From: a virus
Reading direction: 5' to 3' (one strand)
IMG/VR virus record: IMGVR_UViG_3300031951_000959
Span: 1-27,992 of that record
Length of the DNA stretch: 27,992 nucleotides
Shown here: positions 8,463 through 15,773 of the stretch, piece after piece
How positions within the stretch are numbered: position 1 is the first letter of the stretch
Layout: every line of letters starts with the position of its first letter
Notes under the pieces: model-generated
Database searches by the model: none
What the model was told of the DNA's origin: nothing
Seen by the model: the letters and a program-made list of their open reading frames with translations, nothing else
Position numbers and translations under genes: made by a program

Positions 8463-8464
8463 AT

Positions 8465-9163
8465 TTAGTTGTTTCTTTCTGCAGTTTCTGTACCTCTAGA
8501 GAATTGATTTCCTGATTCAATATCTCCAGCAAGTATACTAGCTGCTTCATCAATTATTAATTCTATTATATCATCCTTAAATTCACATTGTACTTCAGCT
8601 GTAGATGCTAAATTAGTATATGGATCTACACAACCATTAATTTGTATTTTAATTGGCTGTCTATAGTAAATAAGGTCTGCCTCATCTATATCAAATTCAT
8701 TATTTGTATAAATGTTTACACTACCTCCTTTTAATGTTGCAAAAGTTTCCCCCCACTCAAAACTTGGTTGTTTTGATTTATCTCTAAGTAGTTCTCTTAA
8801 GTTAGCTTCTTCTGCTAAATAAACCATCATAGATCTTTTATCACAGCAGTCCTTTCTAGTAAGGGCATCTACTCTTTTCCATTGAAGATAATCTTCTGGT
8901 AAAGTACCTCTGTAATAATACTGTTTATCTGCAATGGCTAAGGGAAAAGTTTCAAGAAGTATTTGTAAATCATCTTTTCTTCTTGTTGAACCTTCATCAC
9001 CTTCTTTAGTAAGATTTATACCATGAAGCTGTCTACGAGCCCATTCAACCTGAGCTTTATTAAAAGATTCAACAATTTGCCAGCAAGTTATATTATCATA
9101 ATCTTGACTGTCAAGCTTATTGAGTCTTTGTTTAATCTTTATGGTAAGTGTACTATTAAGCAT
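8465..9163 (-). CDS. Head-tail connector / tail tubular protein, P22 gp4-like (232 aa)
   Basis: The N-terminal helix VESFNKAQVEWARRQLHG (31-48) followed by EGDEGSTRRKDDLQILL (54-70) is a conserved signature that I recall from crAss-like phages, where the family has been related to P22 gp4-type tail accessory factors. Later there are beta segments and an acidic C-terminal helix (IIELIIDEAASILAGDIES). This arrangement fits a portal-binding ring protein of about 25 kDa. It comes 3 nt after the basic-protein cluster and 2 nt before the Dps-like gene, in a tight operon. No enzyme motif is seen. A different ring protein of the neck is the main alternative. Confidence 0.7.
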   Translation of the reverse strand: MLNSTLTIKIKQRLNKLDSQDYDNITCWQIVESFNKAQVEWARRQLHGINLTKEGDEGSTRRKDDLQILLETFPLAIADKQYYYRGTLPEDYLQWKRVDALTRKDCCDKRSMMVYLAEEANLRELLRDKSKQPSFEWGETFATLKGGSVNIYTNNEFDIDEADLIYYRQPIKIQINGCVDPYTNLASTAEVQCEFKDDIIELIIDEAASILAGDIESGNQFSRGTETAERNN

Positions 9164-9166
9164 AGC

Positions 9167-9613
9167 TTATTTTCTTTTCTTATTTTTTACAGCACCTCCT
9201 CTTCTTTGTTTATAAGGACTTGAAGTTGGAACACTCATATTCAATGTATTAGCTCTTTGTCTTGGTGCTGGTGTTGATTGCATTGACTGTGTACCAATCA
9301 CACCTTCTGGCTTACTCATAGACATTATTTTTTGCATAGCAGTAGAAGGATTAACACTACTATAAACAGATGGAGTTCCTGCTGGTGGTGTAAGATTAGG
9401 TTTTGCTGGTGGAGATGCTGGATACTGATTTAACATGTTTTCAAATGCAGCATCATCCGCAGCCATTCTTCCCATACCAGATCCTCCTCCACCTTGGAGT
9501 TTCTTTAAATACTTATTATAAGCTTTCATTTGTCCACCAGCTTTCATATGAGCCATAGCTACATTATCATTAAATGTTTTAAGTGGATTATTAGGTTTAA
9601 GTGGTTTTTTCAT
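9167..9613 (-). CDS. Basic Gly/Pro/Met-rich small protein (148 aa)
   Basis: The protein is basic at both ends and of low complexity in the middle. Residues 1-45 hold AHMKAGGQMKAY and KYLKKLQGGGGSGMG. Residues 70-125 are rich in Pro, Ser, Thr and Met. The tail 134-148 reads YKQRRGGAVKNKKRK. The MKAGG and RRGGAVK motifs recur in its neighbours. No fold is recognised and much of the chain is probably disordered. Last of nine consecutive small basic genes, 2 nt after the preceding stop. Plausible roles are packaged DNA-binding peptide, capsid cargo or a processed assembly factor. Function unknown. Confidence 0.7.
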   Translation of the reverse strand: MKKPLKPNNPLKTFNDNVAMAHMKAGGQMKAYNKYLKKLQGGGGSGMGRMAADDAAFENMLNQYPASPPAKPNLTPPAGTPSVYSSVNPSTAMQKIMSMSKPEGVIGTQSMQSTPAPRQRANTLNMSVPTSSPYKQRRGGAVKNKKRK

Positions 9614-9615
9614 AG

Positions 9616-9762
9616 TTATCTATTTTTAGCCATTTTTTTTAATGTTCTAGCTAGAGCTTTTCTTTTAGGTGTACAAGTAGGTTTTGACATAGGAGTACAA
9701 TAACCCTTATGTTTAGGATTGATTGCTTTTTGTATCCATTTTTTATCCTTCTTAGTAGCCAT
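9616..9762 (-). CDS. Very small basic protein with two Cys (48 aa)
   Basis: A 48-residue frame that fits exactly between its neighbours, 2 nt from each. It starts with MATKKDKKWIQKAINP and continues HKGYCTPMSKPTCTPKRKA (18-36), ending KKMAKNR. The short motif YCTP ... TCTP(K/R)RKAL looks familiar from other phage small-protein clusters. The tight junctions on both sides (TAG-TC-ATG before, TAA-CT-ATG after) and the strong basic composition shared with the neighbours support a real gene. Possible DNA-binding or virion-packaged peptide. Function unknown. Confidence 0.75.
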   Translation of the reverse strand: MATKKDKKWIQKAINPKHKGYCTPMSKPTCTPKRKALARTLKKMAKNR

Positions 9763-9764
9763 GA

Positions 9765-10001
9765 CTATTTTTTCTTTTTACTAGCTCTTTTCTTAGCACC
9801 TGCAATTCTATCAGCTGCTGTTGCTTTAGGATTATTATCTATACCAGCTTTTACTGAAAGCATACCAAATTTAGTAGCACCACCTTTCTTCATTTGCATA
9901 GGTCTAGTAGTAGCATTATAGCCAGGCATACCAACAATTTTTTGTGAACCACCTTTTTGCATTTTCTTTGTGGCACCGCCACATTGCATACATTTTTTCA
10001 T
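9765..10001 (-). CDS. Small basic CGG/KGG-motif protein (78 aa)
   Basis: Starts MKKCMQCGGATKKMQKGG, with C4-x2-C7 forming a half zinc knuckle. It has three MxxGG sites (M5QCGG, M14QKGG, M37KKGG) and a C-terminus ending KKRASKKKK. Its N-terminus is clearly related to that of the next upstream gene (118 aa), so the two look like partly duplicated genes. Separated from its neighbours by 2 nt on each side, with a TAG stop followed by TC-ATG. Probably flexible. DNA binding is inferred from charge only; the repeated GG motif hints at processing or a docking signal. Confidence 0.7.
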   Translation of the reverse strand: MKKCMQCGGATKKMQKGGSQKIVGMPGYNATTRPMQMKKGGATKFGMLSVKAGIDNNPKATAADRIAGAKKRASKKKK

Positions 10002-10003
10002 GA

Positions 10004-10360
10004 CTATTTTTTTCTTTTTAATTTAACACTACCACCTCTCCTTTCTACAGGCAAAGATGTTTCTTTTTTAAGTTGTTTTCTAATGTCAGATCTTTTAACA
10101 TCTTTACCTTCTTTTTCTGCTTTTCTTTTAAGTTCATTAACTGCTTTTATTCTTTGAACTCCTTTTAATGAACCTACAGCAGAAGCAATTGCTGCACCAG
10201 CACCAAATACACCAGCAGCAATTTTTTGACTAGTACATGGTACACAGTCAGGATATACTCCACATCTATTTTTAGAGTTGTTTTTACAATCTCCTGCAGC
10301 ACCTCCTTTTGCCATTTTTTTCATTGTGCCACCACATTTAGCACATCCCATTTTTTTCAT
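10004..10360 (-). CDS. Small basic Cys-rich protein with a hydrophobic segment (118 aa)
   Basis: Residues 1-45 contain C6-x2-C9-GG, the M16AKGG site, then C25, C33, C39 and C42. This could bind one or two zinc ions. Residues 47-65 (KIAAGVFGAGAAIASAVGS) form a Gly/Ala-rich hydrophobic segment, possibly membrane-active. Residues 66-104 are a basic helix, and the end is ERRGGSVKLKRKK. The RRGGSVK motif recurs in two neighbours. The N-terminus resembles that of the 78-residue gene next to it. The mix of zinc-like knuckle, membrane-like segment and basic helix would suit a virion-packaged DNA-ejection or condensing protein, but nothing here proves it. Confidence 0.7.
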   Translation of the reverse strand: MKKMGCAKCGGTMKKMAKGGAAGDCKNNSKNRCGVYPDCVPCTSQKIAAGVFGAGAAIASAVGSLKGVQRIKAVNELKRKAEKEGKDVKRSDIRKQLKKETSLPVERRGGSVKLKRKK

Positions 10361-10379
10361 ATTGATATAAATATATAAA

Positions 10380-10661
10380 TTAACAATTCCATTTCCTCAA
10401 AGATTTATTAATCCTTGAATCTGGGTCATTAGCTTTTTTCTTACCAGTTAGTTTTTTCTTCATACCTTCCATTCTGGCACAAAAAGATTTTCTCCTTTTA
10501 GCAGACTTACTATCTGGATCAAGTTTAGAAGGTTTGGTAGTTACAGCTGTCTTAAGTTTACTTCCTGGATTCTCTCTTCTATAGGAAGCAACACCTTTAG
10601 CATTCAAACCACCTGATGGGTTTTTACCTTCTTTTCTTTGCCAAGCTGCTGACTTTGCCAT
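10380..10661 (-). CDS. DUF6321-like basic protein (93 aa)
   Basis: Residues 5-45 (AAWQRKEGKNPSGGLNAKG, then YRRENPGSKLK) and the C-terminal part (KRRKSFCARMEGMKKKLTG ... DPDSRINKSLRKWNC) match, from memory, a small family seen in many phages and listed as DUF6321; the number should be confirmed. The protein is strongly basic with two Cys (C61, C93). The family has no known function. Its presence in an operon of other tiny basic genes within the head block suggests a virion or genome-binding role. It is 2 nt from its upstream neighbour (TAG-TA-ATG) and about 19 nt from the next gene. Confidence 0.8.
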   Translation of the reverse strand: MAKSAAWQRKEGKNPSGGLNAKGVASYRRENPGSKLKTAVTTKPSKLDPDSKSAKRRKSFCARMEGMKKKLTGKKKANDPDSRINKSLRKWNC

Positions 10662-10663
10662 TA

Positions 10664-10909
10664 CTATTTCATTTTACCATTAGCAAGATTAGTAAACATC
10701 TTAGCTTGCTCTTGTGCCATCTTCTTTACATCTGTCATAAGCTTAGCATCTTTCTGAATCTCAGCTGCCCTTTTTAATGTAGACATAGCAGATTCAACTT
10801 CCCACTTTCTCATCTCAGCCTTGTTGCCTCCCATAATAGAGATACCAAGTGAAGAAGATGACTTCTTAGCAGGAGCTTTCTTAGTAGTTGTTGTTTTCTT
10901 AATTGCCAT
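10664..10909 (-). CDS. Small basic protein with Lys/Thr-rich N-terminus (81 aa)
   Basis: The N-terminal ~20 residues are a Lys/Thr/Ala tail (IKKTTTTKKAPAKK) recalling bacterial histone-like tails. Residues 25-81 look helical (EMRKWEVESAMSTLKRAAEI, then DVKKMAQEQAKMFTNL). The layout of disordered basic tail plus helical hairpin is compatible with DNA binding. No named family is recognised. Placed between two basic genes with 2-nt spacers on both sides. Confidence 0.7.
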   Translation of the reverse strand: MAIKKTTTTKKAPAKKSSSSLGISIMGGNKAEMRKWEVESAMSTLKRAAEIQKDAKLMTDVKKMAQEQAKMFTNLANGKMK

Positions 10910-10911
10910 AA

Positions 10912-11238
10912 CTATTTATGTTTTTTTGATGTTCTTAATCCACTAGAAGAAGATTGTCTTCTTAAAACTGAACCTTTAATAACTGATCCACCCCTTTTAG
11001 CAAATGAACTACTAGAATCAAAAGGATCATTTTCTTCTTTAAGAAAAGCATCTCTTGCTTTCATTCTATCTACTTTATTTTCAAGCTTATCTTTGTCTAC
11101 ATATTTAGTTACTTTTTTAAGCTTGTCACCATCTTTATTTCTTACAGTTTTAGTAATTGTACCTTTAAAAATATCATAATCTTTAGTTCTATCTCTAAAG
11201 ATACCTTTACTTTGTTTTCTGTAATCTGGATCTGCCAT
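10912..11238 (-). CDS. Small basic protein with RGGSV motif (108 aa)
   Basis: Charged throughout, with a first half rich in Lys and Asp (KGTITKTVRNKDGDKLKKV) and a helical middle (KLENKVDRMKARDAFLKEE). The C-terminal part has AKRGGSVIKGSVLRRQ (80-95), a Ser run and a KKHK end. The RGGSV motif parallels RRGGSVK and RRGGAVK in two neighbours. No named family is recognised. It ends with TAG-TT-ATG into the next gene. Confidence 0.7.
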   Translation of the reverse strand: MADPDYRKQSKGIFRDRTKDYDIFKGTITKTVRNKDGDKLKKVTKYVDKDKLENKVDRMKARDAFLKEENDPFDSSSSFAKRGGSVIKGSVLRRQSSSSGLRTSKKHK

Positions 11239-11255
11239 GACTATATATTTTTAAA

Positions 11256-11594
11256 TTAAACATTTTTAACTCTTCTTCCCATACCTACTCTAGACTTCTC
11301 AGCTTTTTTAGCTTTTAGTTTAGAAGGAGATAATTCACTTTTTGTTTTAGGAGTATCCTTAGATACTCTTCTTGTAGGCCGGCAGTATTCATTTTTACCA
11401 CCGGCACCACAAGCTTTTCCTGTTTTAGTATCTTGCCATTTTTCTTTTTCCCATCTTTTAAGTTCAGATCCTTCCTTAGTTTTTCTAACTTTGCCGGATT
11501 TTTTTCTGCACTTTGCTATAGCCTGAGAAGCCCTAGCAGAAGGGAATACAGCATATCTTGCTTTTACACTATGATAACATGCATCTTTTGGCAT
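11256..11594 (-). CDS. DUF5872-like small basic protein (112 aa)
   Basis: Two conserved parts are visible. Residues 5-31 (CYHSVKARYAVFPSARASQA and a KCRKK end) form a motif often found in phage and giant-virus small proteins. Residues 43-86 (ELKRWEKEKWQDTKTGKACG ... CRPTRRVSKDTPKTKSEL) match, from memory, DUF5872. Four or so Cys suggest metal binding. The function of the family is unknown. Its place beside a DUF6321-like gene and other basic genes in the head block suggests packaged virion proteins. Confidence 0.8.
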   Translation of the reverse strand: MPKDACYHSVKARYAVFPSARASQAIAKCRKKSGKVRKTKEGSELKRWEKEKWQDTKTGKACGAGGKNEYCRPTRRVSKDTPKTKSELSPSKLKAKKAEKSRVGMGRRVKNV

Positions 11595-11603
11595 TACTAT
11601 TTT

Positions 11604-11756
11604 TTATTTTTTTGGTTTAGCAACTTTTTTGTTGAGACCAACTTTAGTTCCTTTAGATCCAGCAGTTTTGTCTGCAAAAACTTTTGCATTAGAATTGACC
11701 ATACCTCCTGTTTTCATCATTGTTTTGCCATACATAGCTTTAGATACTTTTTTCAT
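11604..11756 (-). CDS. Very small basic protein with MKTGG motif (50 aa)
   Basis: A 50-residue frame starting MKKVSKAMYGKTMMKTGG and ending NKKVAKPKK, ATG at 11756 and TAA at 11604-11606. It fills the gap between the 337- and 112-residue genes, 12 nt after the upstream stop, and its composition and M14KTGG site match the cluster. First of the nine small basic genes. Function unknown. Confidence 0.7.
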   Translation of the reverse strand: MKKVSKAMYGKTMMKTGGMVNSNAKVFADKTAGSKGTKVGLNKKVAKPKK

Positions 11757-11768
11757 TTTATTTAACTT

Positions 11769-12782
11769 TTAAGAGTTCCAAACTTTTTCAACAGATGAGC
11801 TAAGATCATTTAAAATATCCTCATGTAAAGGGTTTTTTAAATGCTCAATAACATCAGATACATTTCTACCAAGAAGACTTCCTGTCTTAGCATGGTATAT
11901 ATATCCATCTGCCTTACTTATAATATACTTAAAAAAACTGGAATCACGTACAATTGATTTAATTTTTAATGTTTCCATGTCTAAATTAACTGCATCTATA
12001 AAGGATTTTGCTGCCCTTTCTTTGTTCCCCTCAGATCCTATTCCATTAATATGGTTATCCATATTTTCATAAATAATATCTAGTGGAGTAGATTTTCTAT
12101 ATTGTGTACTATCACCATCTACAATTTTTGCAATATAGAATAACTTAGTACTGTTTTTATCAAATAATTTTTGAAGTTCTGCCAATGCTTTGTTACGGAG
12201 TTTTTTGTACTCTGTTCTGATCATTGAAGTTTCTTGTTCTTTATCTAAGTAGAACTTAGGTGGCACCGGTCTTGATCTTGCATCTTCATAACTTTTAGCT
12301 ACAATAGAAAAACCTCCTGCTTCAATAGCATAATATTTTATTTTGTCAAAAGGATTATTAAGATCTAAGAACACTGGTTCATTACCACATTTAATTTCTA
12401 TTTTATTCCAGAACTCTGCATTATCAGGCTTTAATAATTTTACCTGATTCCAGAAGTCTTTACTTTCAGGATCAAGAATATTTGCTGCTAACTCCTTTTC
12501 TAAATCAGCAATGCACTCTCTTATTTGTCTTACTCTAGATTGCTTCTCTTCTTCTGGTAATAATTTTATTTCTGGAGCAAATTCATTAAGTCCTGTTACA
12601 TATCTAATTACTCCATTACTTTCAAGACATGCAAGTTGTTCTTGGTGTCTTACACCATCATAAAGAGCTAGACCATATTCTTCAAGACCCATGTTAGTAC
12701 TTTGGCTATCAACAAAAGGTCTGATAGCTAGTTTTGTTTTTTTTGTGCTGGTAGTTTCTACCATTGTAAATTGTGTTTCCAT
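11769..12782 (-). CDS. Conserved phage protein next to MCP (337 aa)
   Basis: Mostly helical and mixed charge. Notable stretches are GLEEYGLALYDGV, GVIRYVTGLNEFAPE, YYAIEAGGFSIVAKSYEDAR and DGYIYHAKTGSLLGRN. I recall homologues of this type beside the MCP in other uncultured phages, but without an assigned function. No enzyme motif, membrane segment or Cys pairing is seen (two Cys only). It is the first gene after the MCP terminator and leads the basic-protein operon, so a head-related or assembly role is likely. The leader AAAAACCAACATG has the A/C-rich form found before two other genes. Alternatives: an accessory capsid or vertex protein, or a chaperone. Confidence 0.7.
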   Translation of the reverse strand: METQFTMVETTSTKKTKLAIRPFVDSQSTNMGLEEYGLALYDGVRHQEQLACLESNGVIRYVTGLNEFAPEIKLLPEEEKQSRVRQIRECIADLEKELAANILDPESKDFWNQVKLLKPDNAEFWNKIEIKCGNEPVFLDLNNPFDKIKYYAIEAGGFSIVAKSYEDARSRPVPPKFYLDKEQETSMIRTEYKKLRNKALAELQKLFDKNSTKLFYIAKIVDGDSTQYRKSTPLDIIYENMDNHINGIGSEGNKERAAKSFIDAVNLDMETLKIKSIVRDSSFFKYIISKADGYIYHAKTGSLLGRNVSDVIEHLKNPLHEDILNDLSSSVEKVWNS

Positions 12783-12818
12783 GTTGGTTTTTATTTGTTG
12801 ATTTTTAGTTTAAAATAT

Positions 12819-12845
12819 AAAAAGGGAGGAGTTTCCCCCTCCCTC
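12819..12845 (-). terminator. Strong Rho-independent terminator after MCP
   Basis: On the minus strand AGGGAGG (12844-12838) pairs with CCTCCCT (12829-12823) around an 8-nt loop, followed by a T run to 12819. It lies 18 nt past the MCP stop at 12863. GC-rich in an AT-rich genome, so likely efficient. Confidence 0.9.
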
Positions 12846-12862
12846 TTTTGATATATGATGGA

Positions 12863-14479
12863 TTAGAAAGAGCCACCTGTTACTGGGTTTCTCATAACAA
12901 TCTTAAGGACTTTAGTTGGATCCTTAACCCAAATAGCTGGGAATGTTTGAGTCATCATTACTCGGTATCCATTGAATTGACCAGAAGACTGGAATCCTTG
13001 TGTACGGCCCATATAGTCCATAGTACCATTTTGATACCACCACTTCAATTGATTATCCCAAGACAACTTCAATAAGAAGATATTGTCATTAGTATTATCA
13101 GTGATGTCAAAGATAATGAATGAGTAAGAAGATAATGGGAAACCATCAATGATTGGGTTCTCAATATCATTTGTATGGATGTTGTCAAATGCTGGGTTCA
13201 ACACAAACTTAACATTAGCCAAGAATGGAATAACATAAGAAGTGTAAGCAAATCCAAAGTTCAAGTCCATACCTTTACCAGTGATTGCACCAATATCAGC
13301 AGCTTGAATTACAAGACCTGAAGCAACTGCTTCTCTCTTGATAGCTTCATTTACCATTCTCATACCTCCCATACCGGTTTGTACAATCAATGATCTGTTT
13401 GGATCTGGACCTTGGAACTCAACCTTACCATTGAAGAAGTTGTAGATTTCTCCACGGAACAAATCCAATGTAAAGTTATTTTTGTTGTATACTCTCTTGA
13501 ATGAGTTATCCAACTGCTTCCAAAGACCCACAGACATTCTTAGATCATCTGGACCATCTTGACGTACTCTACCACCATGACCCCACATTAAGTAAGTTTC
13601 AATGTCAATAGCAATTTTAGACAAGTGAGCAGCTTCCATTTGAGTTAAGAAAGTTCTAGAAAGATCTCCATTGTCAAATGCTTTTTTTACTTTGTCTTTA
13701 CCCATAACTTTGATCATATCTTCTAATGAAGAAATAGATGGATCATTGTTAGATGTAAAGTTTCTCCAGATCTCAGTTACAGGAACTGTACCATCTGCAT
13801 TCATACCTCCTTTGATCATCAAGTCAGCTCTAGAAGATACTGAATAGTGAACATGAGCCTCAGCACCACCAACAAAGTTATAGAACTCACGGAATGAAGT
13901 TCTTGTTGTGATGTCAGAGAATCTTTCACCATACTCTCCTCTAGCAGAACCTTTACGGAAGATTTTAGTTCCCTCAGTAAGGTATTTGTGATCTAGGAAT
14001 TTATAGTTGTCATTGTTTACCAACTGTACTGTATAGATGAAAGCATCTCCTACTTGTAGAATATCTTCATCAGTAATGTACATTTCAACTCCATTGTATT
14101 TGTCATAAGTGATGATATCACCATGTCCAAACTCACGTCTGTTGATTTTAATTTTAAAGGTTGAACCATCAGTACCTAAAACTCTGTTTGGGTCTTCAAT
14201 GTCTTCAACAATATAAGGAAGATCAATAGATACAGGAGTCTGCCATCTATATTCCCCTCTATGGTTGTCAACCATAATTACATTTTTACCACCAAAGCTA
14301 GACATTTGGTAAAGAGGCATTTCCACCTTCTGAGCCATTGCCCAAAGGTCTACTGGACCTAAGTCCATTGGTTCTGCATCCTTCAACATGTTAACCAAGT
14401 GGTAAGAATCTACGTGTGAACTTGCTTGGTAAGCTGTATCCCGTAGAAAGATACCATTGTTTAAAACTGGAGTTGCCAT
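12863..14479 (-). CDS. Major capsid protein (538 aa)
   Basis: Placed after portal and scaffold-like genes, with a dedicated strong terminator, as expected for the most abundant virion protein. Sequence landmarks are VDNHRGEYRWQTP (~72-84), KIKINRREFGHGDIITYDKYNG (split as KINRREFGHGD and ITYDKYNG, ~112-133), SARGEYGERFSDI (~181-193) and YREFYNFVGGAEAHVHYS-like text (~200-220). I recall these segments from capsid proteins of Bacteroidota phages. An HK97-type fold is expected but not shown by sequence alone. No N-terminal delta domain or protease-cleavage site is obvious. The leader is AT-rich without Shine-Dalgarno. The length fits the crAss-like MCP range (about 500 aa). Confidence 0.85.
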   Translation of the reverse strand: MATPVLNNGIFLRDTAYQASSHVDSYHLVNMLKDAEPMDLGPVDLWAMAQKVEMPLYQMSSFGGKNVIMVDNHRGEYRWQTPVSIDLPYIVEDIEDPNRVLGTDGSTFKIKINRREFGHGDIITYDKYNGVEMYITDEDILQVGDAFIYTVQLVNNDNYKFLDHKYLTEGTKIFRKGSARGEYGERFSDITTRTSFREFYNFVGGAEAHVHYSVSSRADLMIKGGMNADGTVPVTEIWRNFTSNNDPSISSLEDMIKVMGKDKVKKAFDNGDLSRTFLTQMEAAHLSKIAIDIETYLMWGHGGRVRQDGPDDLRMSVGLWKQLDNSFKRVYNKNNFTLDLFRGEIYNFFNGKVEFQGPDPNRSLIVQTGMGGMRMVNEAIKREAVASGLVIQAADIGAITGKGMDLNFGFAYTSYVIPFLANVKFVLNPAFDNIHTNDIENPIIDGFPLSSYSFIIFDITDNTNDNIFLLKLSWDNQLKWWYQNGTMDYMGRTQGFQSSGQFNGYRVMMTQTFPAIWVKDPTKVLKIVMRNPVTGGSF

Positions 14480-14507
14480 TTTTATTTGTTATTTAAATTG
14501 TTACTAA

Positions 14508-15773
14508 TTAAAACCGTTTGAACATATTATTAGTTCCACGGTTGATTGTTCTTGTTGGTTTAGAAGTTCCTCTTTGTTGCATTTGATCATCTAATCCATT
14601 TGAAGAAGTATTTTTTCTTGATTCTTCTGTTTTAAGTTGTCTTACTACTTTTTCTGTAGCTGCTTTACTTCCTTGTTCTCTTACTCTGTTTCTATAAGAA
14701 TCAGGATCAGAAAGTAACCAAAGAGCTTCAGCAATAAGATCATGTCTTGGTTCTACAAACTGATACTTCTCTAATAAGTGTCCAAGTAAGTTTGTAGGTT
14801 TACCAGAAATTGAAGGATAGTTTGGTTGAACTAATCCTGAGTAAAGATGACTCTGTACTTTTCTATCCAACTTAATTCCACCAAGTTCACCTACTGAAAG
14901 TGTATTGTATACATTATCTTGGTAGGCCTTTGCTTGTGTAGCTTGTTGTTGTCTTTTGTACTCTTGTTCTGCCAATTGTTTATTTACAATTGCTTCTTGC
15001 ATCTTATCTAACTTTGGCTTAAACTGTTGAGCTTTTTGTCCTAGTCTTCCAAGTTCTGCCCAGTCTTCAATTTCAGATTCAATTTCTTCTGGAGTTCCAA
15101 ACTGTGTAGCATAAAGATACTGTCTTGCAATTTCTGCTTGATCATTTTCATTATTAGGATTTAAATCTCTAATTTCTTCCACATGAGCAAGTGTTCTAAA
15201 TAAGCTTTTAAGATCAGTACCACCATCTGCTACATACTTAGCAGCATATTGGAGTTCTTGTGGCAAAGACTGAAAAAATTCTTTTGGAGTATTTTCTCTA
15301 ATTGCTGCTTCTCTCTCTTGGAAGTTAGCTTCAAATAACTCTCTGAAATCTTTAGTAGTGTATTCTTCTAAAGGTTTGTCATCATCAAAAGCCATTAAAG
15401 TACCTTCCTCAATCATTTTTGTAGCTAACTCATAAAGACCTGACTTATCTACTTTAGGTCTTCCTTTATTACCAGCTTCTTCTTCTTGAGAAATTAAACC
15501 ATCAAGCTCAGCAATAGTCTCTTCAACTTCTGCTTTCTTTTCTGCAGCTTCAAGTTTCTCTTGTGGAGATTGTGCTGCAGGATTATCAAAGAACGACATG
15601 TCTGTTTTTTCTGCTGTAAAAACAGATTTTTTTTCTGGTTCTTTTTGATCATCTGGCAGCATTATATTTTCTGCACCAGGAACACCAAAAAGAGCATCAA
15701 TGTCTACATCAATTTGTCCTACCGTTGTAGAATCTTGTACCTGATCTTCAGGTCTGTTGTTGGTTGTTTCCAT
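14508..15773 (-). CDS. Probable capsid scaffold / core protein (421 aa)
   Basis: The first ~110 residues are acidic (DIDALFGVPG, EETIAELDGLISQEEEAG). The middle is strongly helical, with coiled-coil candidates around 245-285 (KMQEAIVNKQLAEQEYKRQQ). The C-terminal ~50 residues are basic and end RGTNNMFKRF. Acidic head, coiled middle and basic MCP-binding tail is the usual scaffold layout, and the gene sits between portal and MCP as scaffolds do. It has its own promoter-like motif at 15791-15808. No protease motif is seen. Alternative: a head-maturation or internal core protein. Confidence 0.6.
   Translation of the reverse strand: METTNNRPEDQVQDSTTVGQIDVDIDALFGVPGAENIMLPDDQKEPEKKSVFTAEKTDMSFFDNPAAQSPQEKLEAAEKKAEVEETIAELDGLISQEEEAGNKGRPKVDKSGLYELATKMIEEGTLMAFDDDKPLEEYTTKDFRELFEANFQEREAAIRENTPKEFFQSLPQELQYAAKYVADGGTDLKSLFRTLAHVEEIRDLNPNNENDQAEIARQYLYATQFGTPEEIESEIEDWAELGRLGQKAQQFKPKLDKMQEAIVNKQLAEQEYKRQQQATQAKAYQDNVYNTLSVGELGGIKLDRKVQSHLYSGLVQPNYPSISGKPTNLLGHLLEKYQFVEPRHDLIAEALWLLSDPDSYRNRVREQGSKAATEKVVRQLKTEESRKNTSSNGLDDQMQQRGTSKPTRTINRGTNNMFKRF

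Noticed and set aside
9709-10157. Plus-strand frames with Phe/Leu-rich, membrane-like products opposite the basic cluster
   Set aside because: Phe and Leu runs are the complement of Lys and Glu codons. The minus-strand genes fit together with 2-nt spacers, so these frames are shadows.
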